Below, piece by piece: positions 27,915-37,506 of a stretch of 64,000 bases of DNA; positions within the stretch are counted from its first letter, which is position 1, and each line of letters begins with the position of its first letter. Origin of the DNA: an uncultured Saprospiraceae bacterium (GTDB lineage Bacteria > Bacteroidota > Bacteroidia > Chitinophagales > Saprospiraceae). The position numbers were made by a program, and so were the translations under genes. The DNA lies in NCBI GenBank assembly GCA_937973565.1, contig CALJKQ010000047.1, positions 1 through 64,000 on the forward strand, read 5' to 3'. The notes below the pieces were generated by a model that was not told the origin of the DNA, did no database searches, and was given only the letters and a program-made list of their open reading frames with translations.

Positions 27915-29363
27915 ATGTCCGATTCACCAATCCGTGTACATTTTGTTTCGATGGAATGTTACCCGTGCGCCAAAGTTGGAGGGCTGGCCGATGTAGTGGG
28001 CTCATTGCCCAAATACCTCAACGACCAGGGTGCCGATGTCACCGTATTTATTCCCAAATACAGGATGAAATGGTTTGAAGGTAAATCATTTGATTATCGC
28101 CACGTTTCTCATTTTTACCTGCATCACGAAAGAATTGATTATGGCATAGCAGAGGTAACCGACGCCAATCTGGGTTTCCGCTTAATGGTCATCGACATTC
28201 CCGGAAAGATGGATCGCGATGGGGTCTACGCAGCTTCCAATGGAAATTTTTTTGGTGATGAAATCCAACGTCATCTTTGTTTTCAAAGGGCATACCTCAA
28301 CTTTATCGTTTTATCTGAATATACGCCCGATGTTGTTCATTGTCACGATCACCATACTGGCTTGATTCCCTTCATTATGCAAAACTGTGATGGTTACCGC
28401 AACCTGACTTCTGTTCCGGTTGTCTTCACTATTCACAACGAGCGTTACCAGGGGGTATTCCCATGGACCATGCACTATCTTTTACCACAATTCGATTCCT
28501 GGAAAGCGGGCATGCTCGATTGGGGCAACCTTATCAATCCGCTGGCCTCAGCCGTCAAATGTTCGTGGAAAGTTACGACCGTTTCTCCCAGTTACATGGA
28601 AGAACTCAAATACAATTCCATGGGCCTTGAAGCTTTGTTTAACCAGGAAAACCACAAATGTACGGGCATCCTCAACGGCATCGACAACGAAGTATGGGAT
28701 CCTGCCACAGATCCTTACCTTACTACGCACTTTGAGGGTAATGTTGATGAATTTAAACTGAATAACAAACAAGCCCTGCTGGAAGGCAGTCAGCTGGATC
28801 CGGAGCTGCCACTGGTAGCCTTTATAGGAAGATTCGCAGGAGAAAAAGGCGCTGATCTCTTACCGGGCATCATTGAAGAGTCTTTGCGAAGAGAACTGCC
28901 ACTCAACTTTGTAGTACTGGGCACCGGCGATAAGTGGGTGGAACACCAAATGGGCATCCTGGCCTACCACCGTCCGGATAAGGTGGCGGCTATGATAACC
29001 TACAATGAAGCCGTATCTCACAAGATTTATGCCGGAGCAGACTTTTTATTGATGCCATCGCGGGTAGAACCCTGTGGACTTAATCAAATGTATGCCATGC
29101 GATATGGTACGGTTCCTATCGTACACAACCTCGGTGGACTGAAAGACAGTGTCAGTTATTTTGATGGCGACCAGGGCACCGGACTTAAATTCAACAGCCT
29201 GGATTTTTACCATATTTTCGAAGAATTCCAAAGGGCAATTTATCTCCATGGCGCCAAAAAGCTGCTGACCACAGCCCGAACCAATGGCATGGAAGCCGAC
29301 TTCTCCTGGGTCAAAAGCGCAGGGCAATACATGGACATTTATCGTTCTGTAACGGGTAAATAA
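27915..29363 (+). CDS. glgA: Glycogen synthase (GT5)
   Basis: The 482-residue enzyme elongates alpha-1,4-glucan from ADP-glucose (or UDP-glucose). The N-terminal Rossmann domain carries the substrate-binding KVGGLADVVG at 20-29 and the C-terminal domain has SRVEPCGLNQMYAMRYG with PIVHNLGG, both typical of GT5. The length is normal. The frame is open upstream to a GTG at 27837, but that would add a hydrophobic extension; ATG 27915 matches the family N-terminus (PIRVHFVSMECYP). glgC follows after 146 nt, giving a small glycogen-storage locus. No branching enzyme or phosphorylase is seen nearby. Confidence 0.93.
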   Translation: MSDSPIRVHFVSMECYPCAKVGGLADVVGSLPKYLNDQGADVTVFIPKYRMKWFEGKSFDYRHVSHFYLHHERIDYGIAEVTDANLGFRLMVIDIPGKMDRDGVYAASNGNFFGDEIQRHLCFQRAYLNFIVLSEYTPDVVHCHDHHTGLIPFIMQNCDGYRNLTSVPVVFTIHNERYQGVFPWTMHYLLPQFDSWKAGMLDWGNLINPLASAVKCSWKVTTVSPSYMEELKYNSMGLEALFNQENHKCTGILNGIDNEVWDPATDPYLTTHFEGNVDEFKLNNKQALLEGSQLDPELPLVAFIGRFAGEKGADLLPGIIEESLRRELPLNFVVLGTGDKWVEHQMGILAYHRPDKVAAMITYNEAVSHKIYAGADFLLMPSRVEPCGLNQMYAMRYGTVPIVHNLGGLKDSVSYFDGDQGTGLKFNSLDFYHIFEEFQRAIYLHGAKKLLTTARTNGMEADFSWVKSAGQYMDIYRSVTGK

Positions 29364-29509
29364 ATAAATTAAAAAGATTGAAATAATTTAGATAATATTG
29401 CAATACAAGAAGTGATGGAGCCGCATAATATTAAATAGAATATAATTTCACCAAATAATATTTTGTTTTTGCGACTTACATTTCCTTATACAAAATAAAA
29501 TATCAGGAC

Positions 29510-30805
29510 ATGAAACAACAAAGATCGATTACGAGCAGATTCATTTGTCTTATCCTCGGAGGAGGGGTAGGATCTAGACTTTATCCCCTAACCAAAGACA
29601 GGTCAAAACCGGCCGTACCCATTGGCGGTAGGTATCGTTTGATTGACATTCCTATTTCCAACTGTCTTAACTCGGGAATCAACAAGATCTTTGTTTTGAC
29701 GCAGTTCAATTCTGCTTCTCTCAACAGACACATCAAAAACAGTTTTCACTTCGACCACTTCACCAATGGTTTTGTGGATATTCTGGCCGCTGAGCAAACT
29801 TCCGGGAACCTCAATTGGTTTCAGGGCACGGCTGATGCAGTCCGTCAATCTGTAAGGAATATCACCGTAAGTGATTTTGACTATGTACTCATTTTGTCCG
29901 GGGACCAACTCTACCAGATGGACTTTGAGATCATGGCCAAGTACCACGTAGCTCAAAATGCAGACATCACCATTGCAACCATTCCGGTGAATGCAGAAGA
30001 TGCTACCTCTTTTGGTATTATGAAAGTAAATCAATACGGCTACATCAACAGCTTTGTTGAAAAACCACCTATGGCCGATTTGCCAAAATGGAAGTCTGCG
30101 GTAGATGCCAAATTAATTTCTGAAGGCAGAGAATACCTGGCTTCTATGGGTATATACATCTTTAGCAGGGCGGTATTGAGGGATCTATTGCAGAAATATC
30201 CTGATGCTGTAGATTTTGGTAAGGAAATCATACCCAATTCCCTGAGAAGCGGACTCAATGTGGCCAGCTATATGTACGATGGTTATTGGACAGACATAGG
30301 TGATATCAAATCCTTTTTTGAGGCCAACATTGCACTTGCCGATGCTATCCCCAAATTCAATTTATTTGATAACGTAAATAAAATTTACACCAGGGCAAGG
30401 CAACTACCCCCTTCCAAAATTTCAGGAACCAGTTTCCAGAATTCTATCATTTCAGAAGGATGTATCATCCACGCCAAAAGTGTGATCAACAGCGTTGTAG
30501 GGATCAGGGCCAGAATCGGCGATAATTCCATCGTGAAAAACAGCTACCTTATGGGTAGCGATTATTTCGAGACTTTGGAAGATATGCGTAAAAATACCAT
30601 CAACATCGGAATAGGCAGAAATTGCCTGATTGAAAACGCCATCATCGACAAAGAAGCACGCATTGGCGACAATGTAGTCATCAAAGGCAGTCCCGAGTTG
30701 CCGGAAACGGAAACCGATTTCTATGTTATTAAAAAAGGAATCGTGGTGGTAAACAAAGGAGCCCTTATTCCGGATGGTACCCGAATAGGAGATGTAAAAT
30801 CCTAA
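29510..30805 (+). CDS. glgC: Glucose-1-phosphate adenylyltransferase
   Basis: The 431-residue enzyme makes ADP-glucose from ATP and glucose-1-phosphate, the committed step of glycogen synthesis. The nucleotidyltransferase core carries the GGGVGSRLYPLT loop (17-28) and RSKPAVPIGG (31-40). SGDQLYQMD is the metal-binding strand, and FVEKPP contains the sugar-phosphate-binding Lys. The C-terminal half is a left-handed beta-helix with hexapeptide-like repeats, used for allosteric control and oligomerisation. The 146-nt glgA-glgC gap contains a TACATTTC box (29477-29484), so glgC may also have its own promoter. Confidence 0.95.
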   Translation: MKQQRSITSRFICLILGGGVGSRLYPLTKDRSKPAVPIGGRYRLIDIPISNCLNSGINKIFVLTQFNSASLNRHIKNSFHFDHFTNGFVDILAAEQTSGNLNWFQGTADAVRQSVRNITVSDFDYVLILSGDQLYQMDFEIMAKYHVAQNADITIATIPVNAEDATSFGIMKVNQYGYINSFVEKPPMADLPKWKSAVDAKLISEGREYLASMGIYIFSRAVLRDLLQKYPDAVDFGKEIIPNSLRSGLNVASYMYDGYWTDIGDIKSFFEANIALADAIPKFNLFDNVNKIYTRARQLPPSKISGTSFQNSIISEGCIIHAKSVINSVVGIRARIGDNSIVKNSYLMGSDYFETLEDMRKNTINIGIGRNCLIENAIIDKEARIGDNVVIKGSPELPETETDFYVIKKGIVVVNKGALIPDGTRIGDVKS

Positions 30806-30830
30806 ATGAGGTCAACTCACTTGAGTCTTG

Positions 30831-31094
30831 TCACGCTTTAACAAAGGATGAAACTACAAATGAGTTCTTATCCGATAAACGAAGCAGATATATACCGGTA
30901 TTAAGGGTATCAACACTGATTTTTATTAATCCTTCATAGGCATCACTGATGGTATTGGAGATCACTTCTCTTCCCTTTGAGTCAATGATGGAATAATACA
31001 GATCGCTGGTAATTTTCGACAGAGTTTTGATGATAAGGAGATCTTTCACAGGATAGGCAGGTAAGGTAACTGAGGCAATCGTAAGTCTGTCCAT
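30831..31094 (-). CDS. Orphan T9SS sorting domain, possible gene remnant
   Basis: This 87-residue reading frame consists almost entirely of a T9SS type A C-terminal sorting domain: LPAYPVKDLLIIKT (with Ala replacing the usual Asn-Pro of YPNP), YSIIDSKGREVI, LNTGIYLLRL and a basic end. There is no signal peptide and no cargo domain in front. Upstream (31095-31265) I see no continuation of a larger gene. It is probably the 3' remnant of a decayed cargo gene, or a free sorting domain. It is convergent with glgC, 25 nt away. Confidence 0.55.
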   Translation of the reverse strand: MDRLTIASVTLPAYPVKDLLIIKTLSKITSDLYYSIIDSKGREVISNTISDAYEGLIKISVDTLNTGIYLLRLSDKNSFVVSSFVKA

Positions 31095-31265
31095 ATCACT
31101 CTATTTTAAGGTCTGTTTGTATGCATATTTAACTGTAAATATCACTCCTTTGTTGTGTAAAATAAAATGTTTAGAAAAATTTAACGTTTCATATTTTCTT
31201 CTCCAAAAATACCGATGAATTGGAATTTTTCAGAAGAAAAAGAGAAATAAACAAAATAATATATT

Positions 31266-32225
31266 ATGAAAATTGTCTTTCTGGATGGATATACAACACA
31301 AAAGGGAGATATAGATGACAGTTGTTTGTACAGCCTTGGAAATTACCAAATGTATGATCGAACCATGCCGGATCAATTAGAAGAAAGAGCTGCCGATGCT
31401 GATATCCTGATAACCAATAAGTTTGTGATTGATTCCAATTCACTTGCCCATTTACCCAACTTAAAATACATTGTTGTGGCAGCCACGGGTTACAACAATA
31501 TTGATATTAATGCAGTAAAGGATCGAAACATTCCGGTAAGCAATGTAGTAGCTTATTCCACTACTTCGGTAGTACAGCAGGCGTTTGCTTCTTTGCTGGA
31601 AGTCCTCAACAAACCAGCTTACTACCATGATCAGGTGCGAAATCAGCGGTGGTCATCTTGTCCGGATTTTTGCTTTTATGATCATTAGGTCCGGGAACTC
31701 AGTGACATGACTTTGGGAATTATCGGCTTTGGTCAAATAGGCAGCAAAATGGCAGCGGTGGCTCAGGCATTTGGTATGAATGTTTTGGCTTACTCACGCA
31801 CAGAAAAAACCATACCCAATATCCAATTCGTTACCAACCTGGATCAACTGTGGTCAAACTCAGATGTCATTTCCCTCCATTTGCCCCTGTCGCCCCAATC
31901 CAAAGAGATGATCAACACGGCATCTTTGATGAAAATGAAAAAAAATGCCATTCTCATCAATACCGGCAGAGGCCCTTTGATTGCCGAAGCCGATTTGGCC
32001 AATCACCTCAAGTCCCACCCGGTTTTTACGGCGATTTTGGACGTTCTTACTACAGAACCGCCATCAGCAGAAAACCCTCTGGTGGGCTTGTCCAATTGCC
32101 ACATCACGCCTCACATAGCCTGGGCATCCGCCAAAGCAAGGCAAAATCTGGTGAATGGCATTGCCCAGAATATAACCGAATTTTTAAGCGGTTCCTGGAT
32201 CAATAGGGTTTATGAAGCTGTGTAA
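31266..32225 (+). pseudogene. D-2-hydroxyacid dehydrogenase with in-frame amber stop
   Basis: Together the frame encodes a full-length (319-residue) NAD-dependent 2-hydroxyacid dehydrogenase: an N-terminal catalytic part (ADADILITNKFVI, YIVVAATGYNNID), a Rossmann fold (TLGIIGFGQIGSKMA), the NTGRGPLI loop with catalytic region, and HITPHIAWAS with the catalytic His. An in-frame TAG at 31686-31688 interrupts it after PDFCFYDH, six codons before the Met at 31707. No frameshift is needed to join the halves. TAG is an ordinary stop for other genes in this window (ends at 8504, 14738, 16845), so recoding is unlikely. It is a nonsense mutation, sequencing error or recent pseudogene. The nearest family would be hydroxypyruvate/glycerate reductases. 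Confidence 0.85.
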
Positions 32226-32288
32226 ATCGATTGGGTATATCCGCATTTGAAAATAAATCTTTAATATTACCGGCTTCAAAAAACCAAA

Positions 32289-33017
32289 ATGAGTGTCAAA
32301 GCTATTAAAAAATCGCTGCTTACCTATCTGCCTTTTGATATTTCACTCAACCAGGCATACGATCGGCAGACATTAAAAGTAATCAGAAAATTGGCGGATC
32401 CTTCAGCTGCTTTTATTGATGTAGGCTGCCACAAAGGCGAAATAATGGATTGGTTTATTCAATGTGCTCCTGAAGGCAGGCATTGGGGTTTTGAGCCCAT
32501 TCCTTATCTCTACGATGCCCTTAAAACAAAATACAAGGACAACCCAAACATAACGATTTTACCCTTTGCCCTAAGCGATCAAATGGGCACTACCTCTTTC
32601 AATCTGGTGGTTTCAAACCCGGCTTACAGTGGCATTCTCAAACGCAAATACGATAAAGCCAATGAAGTAGACCGGTCCATTGAATTCGAAATGAGGACCT
32701 TAGACAGCTTGATGGGCGAAAATGAAAAAATCAAGCTGATAAAAATCGATGTGGAAGGAGCTGAAATGTTGGTTCTGAAGGGTGCAGTCAATACCCTAAA
32801 AAAATGCCGACCCAATGTGATTTTTGAACATGGCCTCGGAGCCAGTGATTATTATGGCACACACCCGGACGACATTTATTCTTATTTTGAAGATTTGGGA
32901 TATCACCTGTATACCATGGACAATTGGTTGAATGCAAAGTCTTTTTTTACTAAAGAGGAATTCAGCAAACAATTTTTCCAAAAAATCAATTACTACTTTA
33001 TTGCAACACCCAATTGA
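32289..33017 (+). CDS. FkbM family methyltransferase
   Basis: The 242-residue SAM-dependent methyltransferase has motif I IDVGCHKGE (about 38-46), the acidic residue at the end of beta2 (WGFEPIP), and the FkbM hallmark LIKIDVEGAEMLVLKG followed by RPNVIFEHG. FkbM-type enzymes usually O-methylate sugars or polyketides. No glycosyltransferase lies next to it, so its substrate is unknown. It is 63 nt from the broken dehydrogenase and on the same strand. Confidence 0.88.
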   Translation: MSVKAIKKSLLTYLPFDISLNQAYDRQTLKVIRKLADPSAAFIDVGCHKGEIMDWFIQCAPEGRHWGFEPIPYLYDALKTKYKDNPNITILPFALSDQMGTTSFNLVVSNPAYSGILKRKYDKANEVDRSIEFEMRTLDSLMGENEKIKLIKIDVEGAEMLVLKGAVNTLKKCRPNVIFEHGLGASDYYGTHPDDIYSYFEDLGYHLYTMDNWLNAKSFFTKEEFSKQFFQKINYYFIATPN

Positions 33018-33029
33018 TTTCAAAAGGAC

Positions 33030-33098
33030 AAAAAAAAGAGGTAATGCAAGTGCACTACCTCAACCCTAACCAAATGAAACCAAATTGATATTGATTTG
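33030..33098 (-). ncRNA. Candidate minus-strand small RNA with terminator
   Basis: On the minus strand a GAGGTA/TACCTC hairpin (33038-33043 with 33056-33061) is followed by eight T (plus-strand A run 33030-33037), an intrinsic-terminator shape. A TACCTTTA box lies at 33105-33112, predicting a start near 33098 and a transcript of about 65 nt. There is no minus-strand gene upstream to terminate. A 10-codon ORF is the only coding potential. The rest of 33018-33261 shows nothing. Confidence 0.3.
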
Positions 33099-33261
33099 CA
33101 TTTGTAAAGGTAAATATTTTGTGTTTTTTAATTTTACCAAATTTGTGATAAGTTGTAAAAATTAAATTTCATTCAATAAATTATTACCGCAAACGTTTTC
33201 GATTAGATAATTTTTAATAATGAATTGTTAATAAGCAATATAATACAGTAAAAAGGCAAAA

Positions 33262-33705
33262 ATGGAACAAAAACATCAGAAATCAGTATTCGAAATGGAT
33301 ATATCGCCTTTTCGCATTTTACTGTGGAATGCTTTGGCAGCATTGTTTTTTCAGGCCATCGTTTATTTCAATTCTACGGGATCCAATGCCTTTTTGCCCA
33401 GAACCCAGTACACAGTAGCGTTGAGTTTTCTGATGGTGTTTTCCCTGTTTTCTGCTGTGTTGAGCCTGGCCAGCCAAAAACCGGACGACTATTGGTGGAA
33501 ATCGCTGGTATCATATGTTATTTTGGCAATAACCACCGGACTGACAGCCTACCTATTTACCGGCTTGACGCCCGATGAGGCGGGTCCTTTCAAATGGATG
33601 TTCTTCGTCTTTACTTTTGGCTTCATCTTATTGCTTGCCATTTTCAGGGCTATGCGCAAACTAATGAACATGGCACAAAAAATGGACAAACGATTGCCCA
33701 AATAG
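33262..33705 (+). CDS. Small integral membrane protein, unknown function
   Basis: The 147-residue protein has about four hydrophobic segments (near 20-37, 50-68, 82-102 and 112-131) and a basic C-terminal tail (RAMRKLMNMAQKMDKR). No signal peptide, enzymatic motif or known family is recognised. It ends 3 nt before the convergent stop of the large T9SS gene. Confidence 0.65.
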   Translation: MEQKHQKSVFEMDISPFRILLWNALAALFFQAIVYFNSTGSNAFLPRTQYTVALSFLMVFSLFSAVLSLASQKPDDYWWKSLVSYVILAITTGLTAYLFTGLTPDEAGPFKWMFFVFTFGFILLLAIFRAMRKLMNMAQKMDKRLPK

Positions 33706-33708
33706 CCT

Positions 33709-36504
33709 TTATCTGAGGATCACCAATTTATGCGCTTTGCCACCGACGTTTAACCAATAAATGCCGGGCTGGATTTCGCTTACATCCCATTCGTTTTCAC
33801 CCGGTTTGATCATCCTTGTCAAAACCCTTTTGCCATGCATGTCAAAAAGTACTGCGTTGTACGCTTGTTCACTGCTTATCCATAGTCTGTTGCTAGTGGG
33901 ATTAGGTGCAATGGAGAACTCGTTGCCGGGCTCATTTGTGCTGCTGGGTTGCCTGATTACGACCGTTGCCGGCAAAATTTCGCTGTAACAATCATAGCCC
34001 TCATCTGATAACAGGATGTTGTAAAAATAATAATAGGCAGATGGCCCTTTGATAGATGTAGGTATTTCTGCAAATGTTCCGGCTGAATAAGGATAATGTA
34101 CTTCATCACCGGTTCTTACCAACCTGGGACCATCGTGGCCGTACAATTGGTTGTTTAATTCGTGATCGGTTTTTAATTGATAATATGTGCCTGCCGGTAT
34201 GAATGTGTTGACTTCAACCAATTGGGGCTGTCCTGCCTGGATCATTACATCTTTTTTCATCAGGGTATCTCCTTCATAACGTATCAATAGGAACCTTCTA
34301 ACCCCGGCTAAATCGGTCTGTACAGTAAATGATCTTAAATACAAATCATGGTAAATATTGAGGTAAAGCCCTGCATCTACATTGTTGGAGGAATAGGTAT
34401 TGTTGAAAGGCAGCTGTGTCTCACCCATGGTTTCATATCGAAAACCGGCTGATTTTCCGGCACGGGCATAATAAGTCATGCTGCTTTGTAAATTGGCAAT
34501 GGTAAGGGTATTTCCTTCTGACACTTTGTTTTTCCCTTCTGCATCATCGTACCACACTACATCACTTCCAATGGCTGTGAGATTAGCCGTCTCACCAATG
34601 GCTACCGTATCATTGAAAACCTGCAAACCCCCTTTTAATGTTACTACATAAACACTGTCTTCTCTTACAATGCCACAAGGATCGGTTGCCTGCAAAGACA
34701 GCCATCCCGATTGTGTGAGATTTACACCAGCTCCCTGCTGTCCGTTGCTCCACTGGTAGCCGGTTAATCCTTCTATCCCTTCTAAAACGGTGTTGTCTGT
34801 ATCACAGGTGTACACCGTATCTGCAGACGTGGCGATGATGCGATCATCAGAAAATGTGCTTACCACTGCGAGCTGTGAAAAATGTTCACAACCCGAGTTG
34901 TCAGTTGCAACAGCATAATACGTGCCGGGTGCAGTCACAGACAATGTGGAAGCAGTACTGCCATCCTGCCATTTGTAAGACGTAAACCCAACCGGAAGGA
35001 TCAATTGGATTACTTCTCCGGGGCACAACAAGGTATTGGTTTGCTTTAATGGAACCCTTCTCGAAATGCACTTACCTTCCTGCACAAAATAGGTGGCATC
35101 CGCACTGATCAATGGATACACATCTTTTTGACCGGATGGCCACAGCACTACCAGACTGTCTGCCAATTGCGCGGCTCCCAGACCAAAGTGTTGAACGAGA
35201 CTGTTGCTCACGCCATAACTCAGTCCTGCATGCACTTCCCGGGTCTGTACGCCCCACGATCCATACAACTTGAGTTTGGCGCCTACACCCATGGCATTGG
35301 AAGCGTCTCCACGCATCACAAACTTGAGATAATGGCCATGTTGGGTGTTGTTAAAAAAAAGTTCATCTCTGATAGGGCCCGGCAAATTGATGCCAATGCC
35401 ATAATAGGCTGCTACATCAATGCAACCATCATCATTGATATCTCCCAAAGCGGCGGAGTTTAGCGTTACTTCAAAAACCCTTTCTACACGGTCAAAATTT
35501 TCGCCATCGCGGTTCATGTAAAAATAGGTCTTATCCGCACCGGTGATGATAAAATCCAGAAATCCGTTGTTGTCGAAATCTGCCCACAGCGATTGAAATG
35601 CAAAAGTGGCATCCAATGGCACATTCAATACATGTTCGGTAAAATGTCCAGTGCCGTCGTTGCGCATAAGGGCATGGGGTACATCGTGATTGGTAATGAG
35701 GCAATCCTGATCTCCATCGTTGTCGTAGTCTGCAAAACTGCCGGTCCATGACTGGCCTTTATGCTTCATTCCTCTTGCTTCTGCTTCATTGACGAAACTA
35801 CCGTTGCCCTGGTTGATAAACAACATATTGTGTCTCCGGGGGTCTTCAAAATCGCTCACCCCAAATTTACATTTGGCAATATAAAGATCCATGTCTCCAT
35901 CATTGTCTACATCAGCCCACTCACTGCCATAGTTGCCTGAATTATCAGAAGGTGGAATGGTAGTATAGTCAATGATATTGGCAACTTCCATCTCACCATT
36001 GTTATTTTTAATCAACAGGTTGTTGCCAACATCATTGCAGGCAAAATAGTCAAGATATCCATCGTTGTTGAAATCTACCATATTGGCACTTTGGGTGTAA
36101 ATGAGTTGCCCAACGTTTTGATCTAAAAAGTAATTGCCGGACGAATCGCGCTTAAAAAATTTGGACCCGGAATAAATGCCTCCGGTGACTATTTCTGCTA
36201 TGTGATCGTTGTCTATATCACCTAATGTCAGGGCATATTCTTCACTGGGACTCGCATTGAGTGACTCCGACCAAAGCAGTGGCTTACCGGGTCCCTGATA
36301 TATACCCACTTCCAGAAACCTGGATTTGTTTAGTACCACCAGATCGTCATATCCATCACCATTTACATCAGCAATGGCACCGGCCACACCACTGCGGTGC
36401 TCCCGATCAGGTCTCAACAAGTCGTTTCCTCTGTAAAAACTCAACTGACCAAATATTGCTGCAGCGGAATGAAGAAATACAGCTACAAGTATAAGTTTCC
36501 TCAT
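33709..36504 (-). CDS. FG-GAP/ASPIC T9SS-sorted surface protein
   Basis: The 931-residue exported protein has a signal peptide (1-20, AIFGQ). A run of FG-GAP/VCBS repeats forms a beta-propeller (about 30-385), with many calcium-type motifs such as DVNGDGYDD, DFNNDGYLD and DVDNDGDMD. A UnbV/ASPIC domain follows (about 405-475; VHAGLSYGVSNSLVQHFGLG, VVLWPSGQ). Ig/PKD-like domains come next (about 490-640). The C-terminus is a T9SS type A sorting domain (SIAPNPTSNRLWIS, IQPGIYWLNV, HKLVILR). CRTAC1-type proteins of this build are common in marine and sludge Bacteroidota and presumably bind extracellular polymers. No enzymatic site is visible. The gene stands alone, with convergent and divergent neighbours. 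Confidence 0.92.
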   Translation of the reverse strand: MRKLILVAVFLHSAAAIFGQLSFYRGNDLLRPDREHRSGVAGAIADVNGDGYDDLVVLNKSRFLEVGIYQGPGKPLLWSESLNASPSEEYALTLGDIDNDHIAEIVTGGIYSGSKFFKRDSSGNYFLDQNVGQLIYTQSANMVDFNNDGYLDYFACNDVGNNLLIKNNNGEMEVANIIDYTTIPPSDNSGNYGSEWADVDNDGDMDLYIAKCKFGVSDFEDPRRHNMLFINQGNGSFVNEAEARGMKHKGQSWTGSFADYDNDGDQDCLITNHDVPHALMRNDGTGHFTEHVLNVPLDATFAFQSLWADFDNNGFLDFIITGADKTYFYMNRDGENFDRVERVFEVTLNSAALGDINDDGCIDVAAYYGIGINLPGPIRDELFFNNTQHGHYLKFVMRGDASNAMGVGAKLKLYGSWGVQTREVHAGLSYGVSNSLVQHFGLGAAQLADSLVVLWPSGQKDVYPLISADATYFVQEGKCISRRVPLKQTNTLLCPGEVIQLILPVGFTSYKWQDGSTASTLSVTAPGTYYAVATDNSGCEHFSQLAVVSTFSDDRIIATSADTVYTCDTDNTVLEGIEGLTGYQWSNGQQGAGVNLTQSGWLSLQATDPCGIVREDSVYVVTLKGGLQVFNDTVAIGETANLTAIGSDVVWYDDAEGKNKVSEGNTLTIANLQSSMTYYARAGKSAGFRYETMGETQLPFNNTYSSNNVDAGLYLNIYHDLYLRSFTVQTDLAGVRRFLLIRYEGDTLMKKDVMIQAGQPQLVEVNTFIPAGTYYQLKTDHELNNQLYGHDGPRLVRTGDEVHYPYSAGTFAEIPTSIKGPSAYYYFYNILLSDEGYDCYSEILPATVVIRQPSSTNEPGNEFSIAPNPTSNRLWISSEQAYNAVLFDMHGKRVLTRMIKPGENEWDVSEIQPGIYWLNVGGKAHKLVILR

Positions 36505-36602
36505 GGATCATGGTTATTGTTCACCACGAAAATAGTTACTTTTGCAGATATATATTAAATATTTTATAATATGTACCTTTTTTCTGATGAAAATCATGGA
36601 TT

Positions 36603-37445
36603 TTGGTAAAATTGAACTTAATTTTAATTGACATAGTGGATCAAATCATCAGATATTGGCAATATTATTTCAGAGCCGACACCATTTTTAATGTGCACTC
36701 TCCCTTCGTCTATGATTTTATCATCAATGTATTGGATACCCGAAAACAATACTACGCCTTCAATGCCCTCGAGCACGAGCGCAGAATGCTACTTGCTAAC
36801 CATAGCCAGGTACACATCGAAGACCACGGAGCCGGATCCAGACAAAGGGATGAGGCACCAACCGTTTCATCCATCGCCAAAAGGGTAGTTTCCCCACCGG
36901 CTAAATGCAGGACACTTTTCAACCTGGTCAATTACTTCAGACCCCCCACCATTCTGGAATTGGGTACCAGTTTGGGCCTGTCTGCCTTGTATATGGCAAA
37001 AGCCAACCAGGCCTCACAGTTGTATACCATCGAAGGAGCCACCGAAATTTACCGACTCGCCAAACTTCTTTTTGAAAAGAACCATACCACCAATATACAC
37101 GTATACAAAGGTACTTTCGATGAGCAGTTGCCCGGCCTGCTCAATACCCTCAGGGAAGTAGATATGGCCTATATAGACGGTCACCACAACTACAACGCTA
37201 CCATCAACAACTTCAACGCCATCCTTCCCTATACCCACAAATCCTCCATCATTGTCCTCGACGACATCTACTGGTCAGCAGAAATGGCCCGCGCCTGGAA
37301 TGAAATCAAAGCCATGCCTCAAGTGGCTATGACCATCGATACCTTCGACTTTGGTTTTGTGTTTTTTAATCCTGAAATGGAAAAACAACACTTCACCCTC
37401 ATCGATTATCGCAAAAAACCCTGGCGCATCGGGTTGTTTGGGTGA
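36603..37445 (+). CDS. Class I SAM-dependent methyltransferase
   Basis: The enzyme is up to 280 residues. Motif I is ILELGTSLGLSALYM, the end of beta2 has YTIEGA, and beta4 has VDMAYIDGHHNY with SSIIVLDDIYWS, as in catechol O-methyltransferase-like enzymes; the substrate is unknown. The start is uncertain. The frame opens with TTG at 36603; GTG 36636 is also plausible, and no in-frame ATG precedes the conserved FNVHSPFVYDF segment. A stretch of about residues 65-100 (HGAGSRQRDEAP) is unlike the core and may be an insertion. The repeat island begins within 10 nt of the stop codon. Confidence 0.82.
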   Translation: MVKLNLILIDIVDQIIRYWQYYFRADTIFNVHSPFVYDFIINVLDTRKQYYAFNALEHERRMLLANHSQVHIEDHGAGSRQRDEAPTVSSIAKRVVSPPAKCRTLFNLVNYFRPPTILELGTSLGLSALYMAKANQASQLYTIEGATEIYRLAKLLFEKNHTTNIHVYKGTFDEQLPGLLNTLREVDMAYIDGHHNYNATINNFNAILPYTHKSSIIVLDDIYWSAEMARAWNEIKAMPQVAMTIDTFDFGFVFFNPEMEKQHFTLIDYRKKPWRIGLFG

Positions 37446-37453
37446 TGCAATAC

Positions 37454-37476
37454 GCCCTTCGAAAGGCTCAGGGCTC
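37454..37476 (+). repeat. Dispersed 23-nt element, copy 1
   Basis: The element starts GCCCTTCGAAAGG and ends CTCAGGGCTC; GCCCT and AGGGC can pair. Near-identical copies are at 43542-43564 and 49438-49460, each at or inside a heptad-repeat island. Similar TTCGA...CTCAGGG elements are known as short intergenic repeats in many environmental bacteria. Confidence 0.8.
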
Positions 37477-37506
37477 GTGTGGTGGTCGTTATACGAGTTA
37501 TAATAT

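Noticed and set aside
31683..31691. Readthrough or pyrrolysine-type decoding of TAG in the dehydrogenase
   Set aside because: TAG is used as an ordinary stop at 8504, 14738 and 16845, so general recoding is unlikely. A mutation or error is simpler.
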